This document shows, piece by piece, positions 25,660 through 34,494 of a stretch of DNA of 48,860 bases (positions are counted from its first letter, which is position 1; each line of letters begins with the position of its first letter). Under the pieces are notes generated by a model. That model searched no databases, was not told the DNA's origin, and was given only the letters and a program-made list of their open reading frames with translations. The stretch is from an uncultured Methanobrevibacter sp. (lineage in GTDB: Archaea > Methanobacteriota > Methanobacteria > Methanobacteriales > Methanobacteriaceae), in the NCBI RefSeq assembly GCF_902801725.1, contig NZ_CADCJB010000014.1:1-48860 (forward strand). Direction: 5' to 3'. The position numbers and the translations under genes are program-made.

Positions 25660-28521
25660 TTAACCTCCTTTCCAACTTTTATCCCAGTATTTTGTAGGCA
25701 TGCTTATTGGTGTGCAGTATTCGTCATTGAAGTACTTGTATGTTTCTTCCTTGGTTAATTTTTTGGTTTTTCCGTTGCTAATATATATTGCATTATTCCT
25801 GTTTAAGGTCAGGTTCTTGTTTATTTTTACTTCAATATAGTCATAACCTCCATTTTTGTTGGGTATGTTGTAGACTTTCTTTCCCTGAAGATATCCAGGT
25901 CTTGTAAACGTACATGTGTCCATTGCTTTATGCCATTCATTTTTGTTCAAAACTTCGTTTCTAAAGGTTGTTCCAATGTTTTGAATAATTGTCATTGTTG
26001 AAAACAGTCCCAAGCATGCCGCCGGCGCACCGCTCAATGTCTTATCCAAAATCAGTTTGGTTCCGATATAGACGATATGGCTTAAAGGTTTGGAATTATT
26101 TGTTAAAAATTCCACTATTTTATTGACCTTGTTTATCGTATCTTTAATTCCTGAAAGTATGTCTCGTGGAATTGTTCCAACGCTGCAGCAGTCCTTGCAG
26201 GTTGTTATGGCTGATCCTTTATATGTTGCATTGGCATGGTTTACGATAACATTGGATATTCCGCTGGTTGTATTGAGGGCAATTGCAGATTTTGCATTGT
26301 CTTCACTGAAAATATAAAGCATTTCGCCCAGCTGCATTATGCTGAATCTGTTTTTTGAAATTGCATTAAGCACGTTGTCTAGTGAATTTGTGGTGGTGGA
26401 TTTATATCGTCCTGCGACATTTTTAAGGCAATAGTCCTCCACATTAGGCAAGTATAGCGAATTCAGTAGTCTGAACAGAACAACATTTTTTTCGGTTCCT
26501 TTGATGTCCATTCCCATATCGGCATTCAAAATATGCAGATAAGTATCATCAAGATTTATTCCGCCTAATATTGTTACTGTGTGGTCACGATTCCAGCTCA
26601 CGCTGAATTCTTTTGCATATTTGTTGGCCAATTCATCTGCAAGCCAGCCTGTTTCCAGTGATGCTAAATGCATTCCATATAGGTTCATAATTCCCAATTT
26701 GTTTATATATTTTGAATTTGCATTGACCCAATTTTCAAGGATTTTTTGTGTTATACGTTCATTGATTATTGTGTATGCTTGCAGAACTTCAAAGCCATAG
26801 TTTTTTTGGTAGTTTTCACCAAGTCCATAGCTGATTGTTTCTGTTTTTTCAAGTTCCTCTTTGCTGTTGATTGTAAATGATGTTATTATATCTTCCTTTG
26901 AGATATATCCTACCATATAACTTCCAAACATACTGAATGTCACTGGCTTTTTTGTGTTTGCAAATTTTACGCTATCTTTCACTATGTCGTTGTAATTTAT
27001 GTTGTAAATTGTTTTTCCGTAGAATTTTGCCAGACTGTATTTCAGGCCCATTTCATCAAAGGAAAGTGCTTGAAAGTTTATCTTTGCGGTTATTTTATTG
27101 TTTTTTGTATAGGTTAGTGTTTCAAATCCGTCAATTCCCTTATCGGCATAGATTCCAAAAAGCTCTACATTGTCACTTGTTGTGTCCCTGTAGTCGATTT
27201 GGGTGTGGCTTCCGCTGTCGTATATCATTATTCCATTTCCCTTTAAGTTGTTTTTGTTTATGTCGCTTTTAACTGCACTGTTGTCAAAGGGAACCAGATG
27301 ATATTTGTATCCGATATTGATGGCATCATTCAAATTCAGCTGGCCTGTAGTAAATTTATATGCTTTGGCATTGATTTGAATTACGAAGTACTGGTTTTTT
27401 GGCATTTTGATTAGACCGTCTGTTCCGGTTCTGATGGAATATATCGAATTGTGAAACACGTATGGGACTGTCACGTTAACGTAGTTGGGAATTTTTATTG
27501 AGTGTGTAAATCCACTGTGTTTTATTGCCTTGTTGACTGTTATTTGGTTTGTTGTTTTAAGTCCATCGTATTCGGTTATTATGCTGTATTTTCCAACTTC
27601 CAGTCCAATTGGGAGTGTAGCTATTCCATTTTTATCTGTAGTTTTTGTATAGCTTTTTCCAGTGACTTTCAGTATTACTTTCTTGTTTGGTGATGCCTTT
27701 CCGTTGCTGTTTAAAATTTTAACGCTGAATTTGCTTCCGTCGCCCTTCTGCATTGTCAAATCTCTGGTTTCAATTAATGATCTTATGGTGATGCTTTTTG
27801 AAACCGATTCGGAAGTCTTTAAATTCATTGAAATTATGCTGTATTTTCCAGGATTTAAATTAATGTTTAGCTTGGCAATGCCTTTGGAATTTGTCTTTAC
27901 TGAATACTCTCGGTTGTTCAACTTAAACTTTACGGCAGTATTCTTCAATAGCTTTCCTTTCTTGTCATAGAATGTGGAATGATATGCTGCGGTATTTTTG
28001 TAGTATTTTGTTAAATCACTGCATTTTATGGTGCTTTTAATGGTAACGGTACTTTTTGCACTGTTTGGCTCAAATTCACTGTTTCCGGCATATGTGCTTA
28101 GGACAATATAATTTCCGCTGTTGTAGTTGAGGTTTATCCATGCTTTCCCGTTTGCATCCGTTGTTTTTGTAAATGTCTGCCCATTAATTTTGATTTGAAT
28201 CTTTCCATTCTGAATCGCTTTTTTGCCATATTTCAAAGTTGTCGTAAATCTGCTTCCGTCCTTATAATACATTTTTACGTCAGGTGCTGTCAGGGAGGTC
28301 TTTTTCTTAGCGGCACTTGAAGTTTTCACGTCTCCGCTAAGCGTATTTTCGACATTCAGTTTTTCCATGTCAGTTTCAACATCGATTCCATACAAATCCT
28401 GATTTGAATCGCTTTGTTGAATTTTCATTGCTGTTTCATTTTCACTATTGGCTGCGCTGACTGCAGAAATTAAAAAAATAAATAGGAAAATGAGAAAAAT
28501 CGTGTTTATCTTTCTTTTCAT
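25660..28521 (-). CDS. Secreted adhesin-like protein with Ig-like repeats and a novel C-terminal region
   Basis: A 953-residue cell-surface or secreted protein. I place the start at ATG 28521 because AAGGTAG precedes it and a signal peptide follows at once (MKRKINTIFLIFLFIFLISA, cleavage near A23); an ATG 42 bp upstream lacks this. Residues about 75-400 hold four Ig-like (Big-type) repeats of about 85 residues. They share the pattern GKxxxNxxVxxKxxGKxYxxKTxxxGxAxxxxxLxxGKYxI. The remaining 550 residues resemble nothing I know. They include a paired-cysteine stretch (TTCKDCCSVG), a hydrophobic segment (GTKLILDKTLSGAPAACLGL) and a lysine-rich end. Adhesin-like proteins of this order mediate surface contacts. 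It is coupled to a 59-residue membrane protein. Confidence 0.85.
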   Translation of the reverse strand: MKRKINTIFLIFLFIFLISAVSAANSENETAMKIQQSDSNQDLYGIDVETDMEKLNVENTLSGDVKTSSAAKKKTSLTAPDVKMYYKDGSRFTTTLKYGKKAIQNGKIQIKINGQTFTKTTDANGKAWINLNYNSGNYIVLSTYAGNSEFEPNSAKSTVTIKSTIKCSDLTKYYKNTAAYHSTFYDKKGKLLKNTAVKFKLNNREYSVKTNSKGIAKLNINLNPGKYSIISMNLKTSESVSKSITIRSLIETRDLTMQKGDGSKFSVKILNSNGKASPNKKVILKVTGKSYTKTTDKNGIATLPIGLEVGKYSIITEYDGLKTTNQITVNKAIKHSGFTHSIKIPNYVNVTVPYVFHNSIYSIRTGTDGLIKMPKNQYFVIQINAKAYKFTTGQLNLNDAINIGYKYHLVPFDNSAVKSDINKNNLKGNGIMIYDSGSHTQIDYRDTTSDNVELFGIYADKGIDGFETLTYTKNNKITAKINFQALSFDEMGLKYSLAKFYGKTIYNINYNDIVKDSVKFANTKKPVTFSMFGSYMVGYISKEDIITSFTINSKEELEKTETISYGLGENYQKNYGFEVLQAYTIINERITQKILENWVNANSKYINKLGIMNLYGMHLASLETGWLADELANKYAKEFSVSWNRDHTVTILGGINLDDTYLHILNADMGMDIKGTEKNVVLFRLLNSLYLPNVEDYCLKNVAGRYKSTTTNSLDNVLNAISKNRFSIMQLGEMLYIFSEDNAKSAIALNTTSGISNVIVNHANATYKGSAITTCKDCCSVGTIPRDILSGIKDTINKVNKIVEFLTNNSKPLSHIVYIGTKLILDKTLSGAPAACLGLFSTMTIIQNIGTTFRNEVLNKNEWHKAMDTCTFTRPGYLQGKKVYNIPNKNGGYDYIEVKINKNLTLNRNNAIYISNGKTKKLTKEETYKYFNDEYCTPISMPTKYWDKSWKGG

Positions 28522-28647
28522 AGTATCTACCTTGATGTTAATTTTTTCAAAATCAACAATCAAAGTATGATATCTGAAATATAAATGCTTTAATATTTAA
28601 AATAAATAGTAAATGACTTTTAAAATGGTTTTTAAGCCTAAATTGTT

Positions 28648-29286
28648 CTATTTAATTATCATAATGCACATATATGTAAATTCGCTTTGGGCAATATCTT
28701 TCAGGGTTGACTCAACAATTCTTTCGTCGGGATAGCTTAACCTTTCACAAACTACAACTTTCCTGTTTTCGTCAACGCCGTTGTCAAGCAGAAATTGGGC
28801 CATATCCTTCACTTTTCGTGATGGAAGAGCAATTGTTGTCTTTCCGTTGTTTATGACCGGTAGGATTTCTTCAATATTCTCCCTTCCATGAAATGTCATG
28901 ACATTGGCATTGTCCCACTGAATGTGGTTTCTGGCAGCGGCAAGCTGAAGCGAACTGATTCCAGGAATCACTTCAATATTTTCTTTGCTGAATCCCTTTT
29001 CATCAGATATTCTCAAGACTGTATTAAGAACTCCTGAAAAACCGGGATCTCCTGTTGACAGAATGGATACTGTATTTCCATTGCAGGCAAGCTGAACTCC
29101 CTCTTCAAGTTTGTCCAGCAGTTCCTTAACATTGAAAGCTATCTTGTTGTTGACATCATCAAATAGTTCGATAGCTCTTGTACTTCCGACGGTGTAATCG
29201 CTAGTCTTAACTGTATCAATCGCCTTTTTTGTTAAATATTCGCTTGAACCTGGACCTATTCCAACAATAAATATTTTTCCGGTCAT
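28648..29286 (-). CDS. cbiE: Cobalt-precorrin-7 C5-methyltransferase
   Basis: SAM-dependent tetrapyrrole methyltransferase of the anaerobic cobalamin pathway (CbiE). About 212 residues from ATG 29286, which I prefer; ATG 29295 and TTG 29298 are possible. The family P-loop-like start is IFIVGIGPGSSEYLT. Central motifs are STGDPGFSGVL and VIPGISSLQLAAARNHIQWDNANVMTFHGR, which separate CbiE from its paralogues. It begins one base after the hxlR stop, so the regulator and cbiE are translated from one message. Other cobalamin genes are absent here. Confidence 0.92.
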   Translation of the reverse strand: MTGKIFIVGIGPGSSEYLTKKAIDTVKTSDYTVGSTRAIELFDDVNNKIAFNVKELLDKLEEGVQLACNGNTVSILSTGDPGFSGVLNTVLRISDEKGFSKENIEVIPGISSLQLAAARNHIQWDNANVMTFHGRENIEEILPVINNGKTTIALPSRKVKDMAQFLLDNGVDENRKVVVCERLSYPDERIVESTLKDIAQSEFTYMCIMIIK

Positions 29287-29287
29287 T

Positions 29288-29665
29288 TTAATCATCAATT
29301 TCTAAAGTTTCTTTGAACGTTTTCTTTAATTCTTCTCTTGTTTCATCAGAATAGCTGTCTTCATCGTGCAGCGTAAACATGGCCAGCTCATAGACAATTC
29401 TGTTCATCGACCTGCCATATTCTGTCAGATAATATTCTGTTGTAACGGGGGTGGTATTTAAAACTTCTTTTTTAATCAAACCGTTTTCCTCTAATTCCTT
29501 TAAACAGTTTGATAAAACTTTGTTGCTTAATTTCGGATTATCCTCTTTAAATTCTTTGAAATGCTTTTTTCCAAAAAACATATCTCTTATGATTTGTATG
29601 CTCCATTTTTTGTTGATTAAATTTAAGGTTTTATCAACTGGGCAGACAATATTTTTCCCGTTCAT
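29288..29665 (-). CDS. HxlR-family winged-helix regulator with sensing-type cysteine
   Basis: A 125-residue MarR-like dimeric regulator. The family signature opens the protein: [34 protein letters not shown], then [23 protein letters not shown], the recognition helix and wing start. The CPV cysteine (C8) is at the position used by YodB/HypR-type members to sense electrophiles and disulfide stress. It diverges from the Zn-macrodomain/SirTM pair. GGTTAC-type repeats lie between them, so it probably controls both directions. The next gene on its own strand is cbiE. Confidence 0.9.
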   Translation of the reverse strand: MNGKNIVCPVDKTLNLINKKWSIQIIRDMFFGKKHFKEFKEDNPKLSNKVLSNCLKELEENGLIKKEVLNTTPVTTEYYLTEYGRSMNRIVYELAMFTLHDEDSYSDETREELKKTFKETLEIDD

Positions 29666-29702
29666 ATTATTTAATTTGTTTAAATGTTATTTAATTTTTG
29701 CA

Positions 29703-29738
29703 GGTTACTTTCGGGTAACCCGGTTGCATTTCGGTTAC
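29703..29738. promoter_or_regulatory. Candidate HxlR operator
   Basis: GGTTACTTTCGGGTAACC (29703-29720) is a perfect 6-bp inverted repeat. It is followed by GGTTGCATTTCGGTTAC (29722-29738), which repeats the GGTTnC and TTTCGG blocks. The cluster sits between the two divergent starts, directly upstream of ATTTAAATAG (29746-29755), the best TATA box for the macrodomain gene. Regulator binding here is inferred from position. Confidence 0.5.
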
Positions 29739-29786
29739 AAAAATCATTTAAATAGCAAAATTAGATTATATTTTGGAGGAATTAAA

Positions 29787-30575
29787 ATTAATACGGAAGA
29801 GCAATTAGATTTTTTAATTAATTATTTGATTGATGAAAGGAATGAGCTGATTGATATTCCAAAGGATATTCAATCTAAAAAGGACTTGTTCCGCTCATTG
29901 ATGAACATTAGATTGCCGTCTCAAATATCTCGGGATTTTTTAAAAGTTCAGGATGATTATCTGACTCATGAAAATTCAAATAAAAGATTAACTTCTCCGG
30001 AAGATATCACGGAGGTTAAGGGTAAAATTGCGCTTTGGCAGGGTGATATAGTTACATTGAAGGTAGATGGAATTGTTAATGCTGCAAATTCGAAGCTGCT
30101 TGGCTGTTTCATACCTATGCATAAGTGCATTGACAATGTAATTCATTCTGCAGCAGGAATTCAGCTGAGGCTTGAATGCAACAGGATAATGGAAAGTCAA
30201 TCAGAGGATGAAAAGGTTGGAAGGGCCAAAATCACAGATGCATATAATCTGCCTTCAGAATATGTGATTCACACTGTAGGTCCTGCAATTCCTCAGGGAT
30301 TTAAGCCTTCTAAAAAAGATTGTGAAGATTTGGCCAGTTGTTATAGGTCTTGTTTGGAACTTGCAGATGCAAATAAGTTGGAATCTTTGGCATTTTGCTG
30401 TATTTCAACAGGTTTGTTTAATTTTCCACAACGTCTTGCTGCAGAAATAGCCATTGAAACAGTTGAGGATTATTTAAATTCAAATGAGGACTGCAGTTTG
30501 GATCTTGTAATTTTTAATGTGTTTGGTGATGATGATTATTTGATTTATAGGGACTTGCTGTGGGGTAGTGAATGA
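29787..30575 (+). CDS. Zinc-dependent macrodomain ADP-ribosyl hydrolase (probable ATT start)
   Basis: Removes ADP-ribose from proteins; eraser partner of SirTM. The Zn-macro signature is clear. An N-terminal helical extension ([11 protein letters not shown] to LMNIRLP) precedes [24 protein letters not shown], then [15 protein letters not shown] with C107, H112 and C114 as zinc ligands. [15 protein letters not shown] and [10 protein letters not shown] follow. The homologous region begins at about codon 29787. There GGAGG (29775-29779) sits seven bases before ATT, and no ATG, GTG or TTG is in frame nearby. The first in-frame ATG (29901) would cut off the family's N-terminal helices. It overlaps SirTM by 4 bp. 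Confidence 0.9.
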   Translation: MNTEEQLDFLINYLIDERNELIDIPKDIQSKKDLFRSLMNIRLPSQISRDFLKVQDDYLTHENSNKRLTSPEDITEVKGKIALWQGDIVTLKVDGIVNAANSKLLGCFIPMHKCIDNVIHSAAGIQLRLECNRIMESQSEDEKVGRAKITDAYNLPSEYVIHTVGPAIPQGFKPSKKDCEDLASCYRSCLELADANKLESLAFCCISTGLFNFPQRLAAEIAIETVEDYLNSNEDCSLDLVIFNVFGDDDYLIYRDLLWGSE

Positions 30576-31426
30576 TGGACCGTTTTTATATTAGGTTGAA
30601 TAAGGCTGCTGAAGCTATTAATAATGCTGATTATGTACTTATTGGGGCGGGTGCAGGATTTTCAGCTGCTGCAGGATTGGAATATTTCGGAAAACGCTTT
30701 GATGATAATTTCAAGGATTTCATTGAAAAGTATGGCGTAAGCGACATGTATTCGGCTACATTCTATCCATATGAAACTCAGGAAGAAAAATGGGCTCATT
30801 GGGCACGTCATGTTTATGTAAATAGATATGCGGTCGGTAAAACCAAGCTATATGGGCAATTGCTGGAATTGGTCAAAGATAAGGAGTATTTCGTATTGAC
30901 GACAAATGTCGAGCATCAGTTCTGGATTAATGGATTTGATGATGAGCGAATTTTTGCAACGCAGGGTGATTACGGATTGATGCAGTGTGAAAAGGCATGT
31001 CATGATAAGTTATACTCAAATGAGGAGTTCATATTTGAAGCTATTGAAAAAACAGAGGATTGCAAAATTCCAACTGAGCTTGTTCCAGTATGTCCTGTAT
31101 GTGGGGGAAATATGGAAATAAATGTAAGGAAGGATAATTTCTTTGTCGAAGATGAAAAATGGCATGAGATGAATAAAAGATATTATGAATTCCTTAACGA
31201 TATTGATGAGGAAAAAAACTTGGTATTTTTGGAATTGGGGGTTGGATTCAATACTCCAACAATCATCAGATATCCGTTTGAACAGATGACTTATAATAAT
31301 AAGAATGTCACATTAATAAGATTGAATAGGGATTACCCTCAGTCAATACCTGAAAACAAGGATAAGACAATAGGTTTTGATGAGGAGATTTCTGAAATAT
31401 TTGATTATTGGCTTTCAAGGAGTTAG
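30572..31426 (+). CDS. Class M sirtuin (SirTM) protein ADP-ribosyltransferase
   Basis: Sirtuin-fold NAD-dependent enzyme of 284 residues. NAD loop: [17 protein letters not shown] (24-40). In place of the deacetylase catalytic pattern it has TTNVEHQF (N112) and TQGDYG (Q131), the residues typical of SirTM. These ADP-ribosylate proteins instead of deacetylating them. A zinc ribbon is formed by C139, C143, C174 and C177. Such enzymes work with a Zn-macrodomain hydrolase, here the gene just upstream, coupled through ATGA. Bacterial versions modify a lipoyl-carrier GcvH-L encoded alongside; none is present here, so the target is open. Its end overlaps the convergent phosphatase gene by 4 bp. Confidence 0.9.
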   Translation: MMDRFYIRLNKAAEAINNADYVLIGAGAGFSAAAGLEYFGKRFDDNFKDFIEKYGVSDMYSATFYPYETQEEKWAHWARHVYVNRYAVGKTKLYGQLLELVKDKEYFVLTTNVEHQFWINGFDDERIFATQGDYGLMQCEKACHDKLYSNEEFIFEAIEKTEDCKIPTELVPVCPVCGGNMEINVRKDNFFVEDEKWHEMNKRYYEFLNDIDEEKNLVFLELGVGFNTPTIIRYPFEQMTYNNKNVTLIRLNRDYPQSIPENKDKTIGFDEEISEIFDYWLSRS

Positions 31427-33549
31427 ATGTCTTTCAGATTTTCTATCTCATTTTTTAAGAATTTATAAATTGATTCTGCACCGATTAATTCACCAGGATT
31501 TTTCCATTCGGAAGGGTAGGCTATAAATGGTTTTGTCTGATTGCCTCCAAGCCCTCCATGGCTTCCAATCAACTCTTCAAATGCACAGACTTCGTCATTT
31601 TCAGAATCATAAAAGCTGTTTACCATAATGTCCGGCATGTTTTCAAATCCGTTTTGCCTTTTTAAGTGGGCTGCTGCATTTTTACCAAAGTTTTCAAGAG
31701 GATTCTGTCCAACAACATTATCCGTGTCCAGATAATAAATTCCGTCCTGGCCGATAACCATTCCACCATTTGTCATTGAATTTACAAGTAAAAATCCAAT
31801 TCCTGGATGTTTGACAAGTCCCGGAATCAAATCTGGAAACAAAAGGACTATCTCTTCATAATTCAGACGATCTTTCCATTGGGTCAAATAGATCAGTCCG
31901 AGATTTCCAGAGCCTAAAACAATCAATTCCGAATCTTTAACCTTTTTTGTTGTATGTTCAACACTTTCATATCCTTTGATGTAATCCAAACTGTTTGAAT
32001 ACCTTTTTTGCAGTTTGAGGTATTGTTCATTTTCAAAGATTATTGGGGGCTTTTTGCTTTCAATTTCATTTCTCATGTTCTGCAGGAATCCTGCCTCGTC
32101 AAACAAGTCATCGCGTATATTTACTACCTTTTCCTTGATGGTTCTGATCTGTCTGTTTTCAGGAATAACCGCATCCCTGAAGTGGTCGATGGTGTATTCA
32201 TTTTCAAATGTTTTTAAATCTTCTGGAAGCAGTCTTCTAACATAATCCCCTAATGTGATTCCATATCTTTGCTTGAATGTTGCCCCATTGCTCTGTCCGT
32301 GGTCTGATAAGATAACTAATTTGTAATTCCTTTCGCTCATTTCAATTGCGGATTTGATTCTTTGAATCTGCAGGTCAATTTGCTTCAATGCTCCCCAGAC
32401 GTCATTGTCCTCAACTCCTGAATGATGTGCTATTTCATCGTAACCCATGAATGTGGCATATGCGGTGTCAATGTTTCCTGTTAAGATTTCACCTGTCAAT
32501 ACTTCGGTTGTGGCTTCCCTTAGCACAACATTAGCTCCGGCCCTAACTGCAGCATAAACAATGGTTCTTCTGAGGCGGGGACGTATGTTTTTTATTTTAT
32601 GGATTATTTGCGATTTTAACTCTAAAATGATGTCCCATAAAAACAGAAAAAATATTCTGGGGAAGTTGTAGGCATCCAAAAAGACATTATGTAAACTTTT
32701 ATTGTATATTCTTTTTAGCCCTTCTAATTTTGATGATGTTAATGTTGAATTGGAGCTGTCTCCTGAAAACATGTTGGCAATGCTGATTCCATCCTTAAGC
32801 AATCCGTTACCGTCGCTTATTGTTTCTTCAATTTTTGGAGCATCGCTCAGTCTTCCTGAAACGATTATACGATTGTTGTTCTCTTTTTCAACCCATCTGT
32901 ATGCAACAATATTTTCATTGTTTCCATGAAGAATTCCTGCCTGGCTGGCTCCTGTTTGGGATGATAAATCCGTTTCCCATTCTGCAAGGGTATGAGTTTT
33001 CTCATCAAGCCATTGTTTCAATGTGGGCATCATTCCTTTGGCCATGGCTTTTTTTAGTGTATTGATTGACAGTCCGTCAATTTCAAGCATTATGACTCCA
33101 GGATATATTTTTTTATAGGAAGTTTTCCCTTTTAGGGCATATTTCAGGATATTTTTCATGTAGCTGTTAAAGTAATTGGTGTTTGTAATGTTTGTAATGA
33201 ATGTTGTAGCTATTCCCATTACGATTGGGACCTGAAATGCACCATAAAAACCGACATGAACTCCCGGAATGAAATGGGCTGCGATATAAAATGTAAGACA
33301 GTTTATGAAAATTGTTGCAATGCCCAATGTAAAAATGATGAATTTCATTAAAAACCTTTGAAAAATTGGCCATAGCAGTGAATTTACAACTGCTACTGCT
33401 ACCACGAGGATTATTGCATTATACCAAAAGCCGACATTAAAGTCATCACTAATAAAATCCACCAAATATATTGCCATCACATTGGTCAGCAACAGGATAG
33501 ATGCTGTTATTAATGTTTTTGAATATGAAATGATTTTGTTTTTAATCAT
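31423..33549 (-). CDS. Membrane-anchored alkaline-phosphatase-superfamily enzyme
   Basis: A 708-residue two-part protein. The first about 130 residues hold four hydrophobic helices resembling the phage-holin-4 (DUF360/Mycobacterial PhoH-neighbour) membrane module. The rest is an alkaline phosphatase/phosphodiesterase-type hydrolase. Metal and nucleophile motifs: VIMLEIDGLS (first Asp), SSQTGASQAG (Thr nucleophile region), GYDEIAHHSG, ILSDHGQSNG and GSHGGLGG. A role in cleaving phosphate esters of lipids or envelope polymers is inferred from the membrane anchor. It overlaps the upstream phosphoesterase gene by 4 bp (ATGA-type coupling). Confidence 0.88.
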   Translation of the reverse strand: MIKNKIISYSKTLITASILLLTNVMAIYLVDFISDDFNVGFWYNAIILVVAVAVVNSLLWPIFQRFLMKFIIFTLGIATIFINCLTFYIAAHFIPGVHVGFYGAFQVPIVMGIATTFITNITNTNYFNSYMKNILKYALKGKTSYKKIYPGVIMLEIDGLSINTLKKAMAKGMMPTLKQWLDEKTHTLAEWETDLSSQTGASQAGILHGNNENIVAYRWVEKENNNRIIVSGRLSDAPKIEETISDGNGLLKDGISIANMFSGDSSNSTLTSSKLEGLKRIYNKSLHNVFLDAYNFPRIFFLFLWDIILELKSQIIHKIKNIRPRLRRTIVYAAVRAGANVVLREATTEVLTGEILTGNIDTAYATFMGYDEIAHHSGVEDNDVWGALKQIDLQIQRIKSAIEMSERNYKLVILSDHGQSNGATFKQRYGITLGDYVRRLLPEDLKTFENEYTIDHFRDAVIPENRQIRTIKEKVVNIRDDLFDEAGFLQNMRNEIESKKPPIIFENEQYLKLQKRYSNSLDYIKGYESVEHTTKKVKDSELIVLGSGNLGLIYLTQWKDRLNYEEIVLLFPDLIPGLVKHPGIGFLLVNSMTNGGMVIGQDGIYYLDTDNVVGQNPLENFGKNAAAHLKRQNGFENMPDIMVNSFYDSENDEVCAFEELIGSHGGLGGNQTKPFIAYPSEWKNPGELIGAESIYKFLKNEIENLKDI

Positions 33550-34415
33550 TCTATCTCAATTTTCTGTTTATTTTTGGTTTTTAAAGTAATGATTGTAATT
33601 TCCGGTTTGCAGTTAATTCTTATTCTGAATGAATTTGTTCCAAGACCTTTGCTTGTGTATTGTGTCATTTCTCCAACTTTATAAAGTCCGACTGGGTATT
33701 TTGTTGAGTTCGGACCTCTGAATGGAGTGGTTTCAACTCCGGGAATGATGAATTGGCCGCCGTGTGAATGGCCTGAAATTTGCAAATCAATCCTGCCTGT
33801 TTGTGATGATTCCTTTGCAAAATCCGGTTCATGTGCCAGAAGAATTGTTGAAATGTCATTTTCAAGTTTGGATAAAACCTTGTCCAGGTTATCTGCACAG
33901 ACTGTACAGCTGTCGACGCCTGCAAGATTTACTTTTTCATCACCTCTTTCTAGTATGACAACGTCATTGCTCAAATCGACAATATCAGATTCTTTGAATA
34001 TGTCTCTTATGATTGAAGAGCCCATCCAATGGTCATGATTTCCCAAAACTCCAAATTTGCCGTCAGGCGCCTTCAGCTTTTTAAAGGAATCTTTTAAAGC
34101 ATCGTCATAGCCTTCAATAATGTATGAAACATAGTCTCCAGTCAGTGTTATCAGGTCATAGTTCAGAGTATTGACATAATCCACTAAACTGTCTAGATAT
34201 TCTGGATTGACCCATTGACCTAAATGAATATCGCAAAGGTTTAAAATCTTATAATTGTTAAAATCCCAACCTATGTTGTCCAATTCAATATCAACTTCAA
34301 CAACTTCGATATTTTTTGGATCGAACTTCTTGTCAGGTAATGTATATGTAATTGCATCCTGAATGCCTTGACGAATTTTCATGGCTTGGGGCTTGTCTAT
34401 CTCATCGTCTTTCAT
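33546..34415 (-). CDS. Calcineurin-like metallophosphoesterase, YkuE-like
   Basis: A 289-residue phosphoesterase with all five metal-site blocks: LCDIHLG, LTGDYVSY, LGNHDHW, LLAHEPDFA and SGHSHGGQF. The arrangement matches YkuE-type enzymes, some of which act on membrane lipids. There is no signal peptide; the N terminus is charged, so it is cytoplasmic. It has no clear ribosome binding site, and a minus-strand AATTATAAATAG about 28 bp upstream suggests a leaderless transcript. It is coupled to the membrane phosphatase that follows. Confidence 0.9.
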   Translation of the reverse strand: MKDDEIDKPQAMKIRQGIQDAITYTLPDKKFDPKNIEVVEVDIELDNIGWDFNNYKILNLCDIHLGQWVNPEYLDSLVDYVNTLNYDLITLTGDYVSYIIEGYDDALKDSFKKLKAPDGKFGVLGNHDHWMGSSIIRDIFKESDIVDLSNDVVILERGDEKVNLAGVDSCTVCADNLDKVLSKLENDISTILLAHEPDFAKESSQTGRIDLQISGHSHGGQFIIPGVETTPFRGPNSTKYPVGLYKVGEMTQYTSKGLGTNSFRIRINCKPEITIITLKTKNKQKIEIE

Positions 34416-34494
34416 AGATATTATTATGATTTCTGAAACTATTTATAATTTTAAAAACATATATTTAGATGTTATTAATGATTAAGTGATTATT

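Noticed and set aside
29451-29786. Upstream extension of the macrodomain reading frame to an ATG inside hxlR
   Set aside because: It would lie antisense to hxlR, cross the operator and promoter, and add residues unlike the family; the homologous part begins at about 29787.
30000-31426. Sirtuin read as a classical Sir2 deacetylase
   Set aside because: The catalytic positions show N112 and Q131 patterns, and the neighbour is a Zn-macrodomain, which together point to SirTM.
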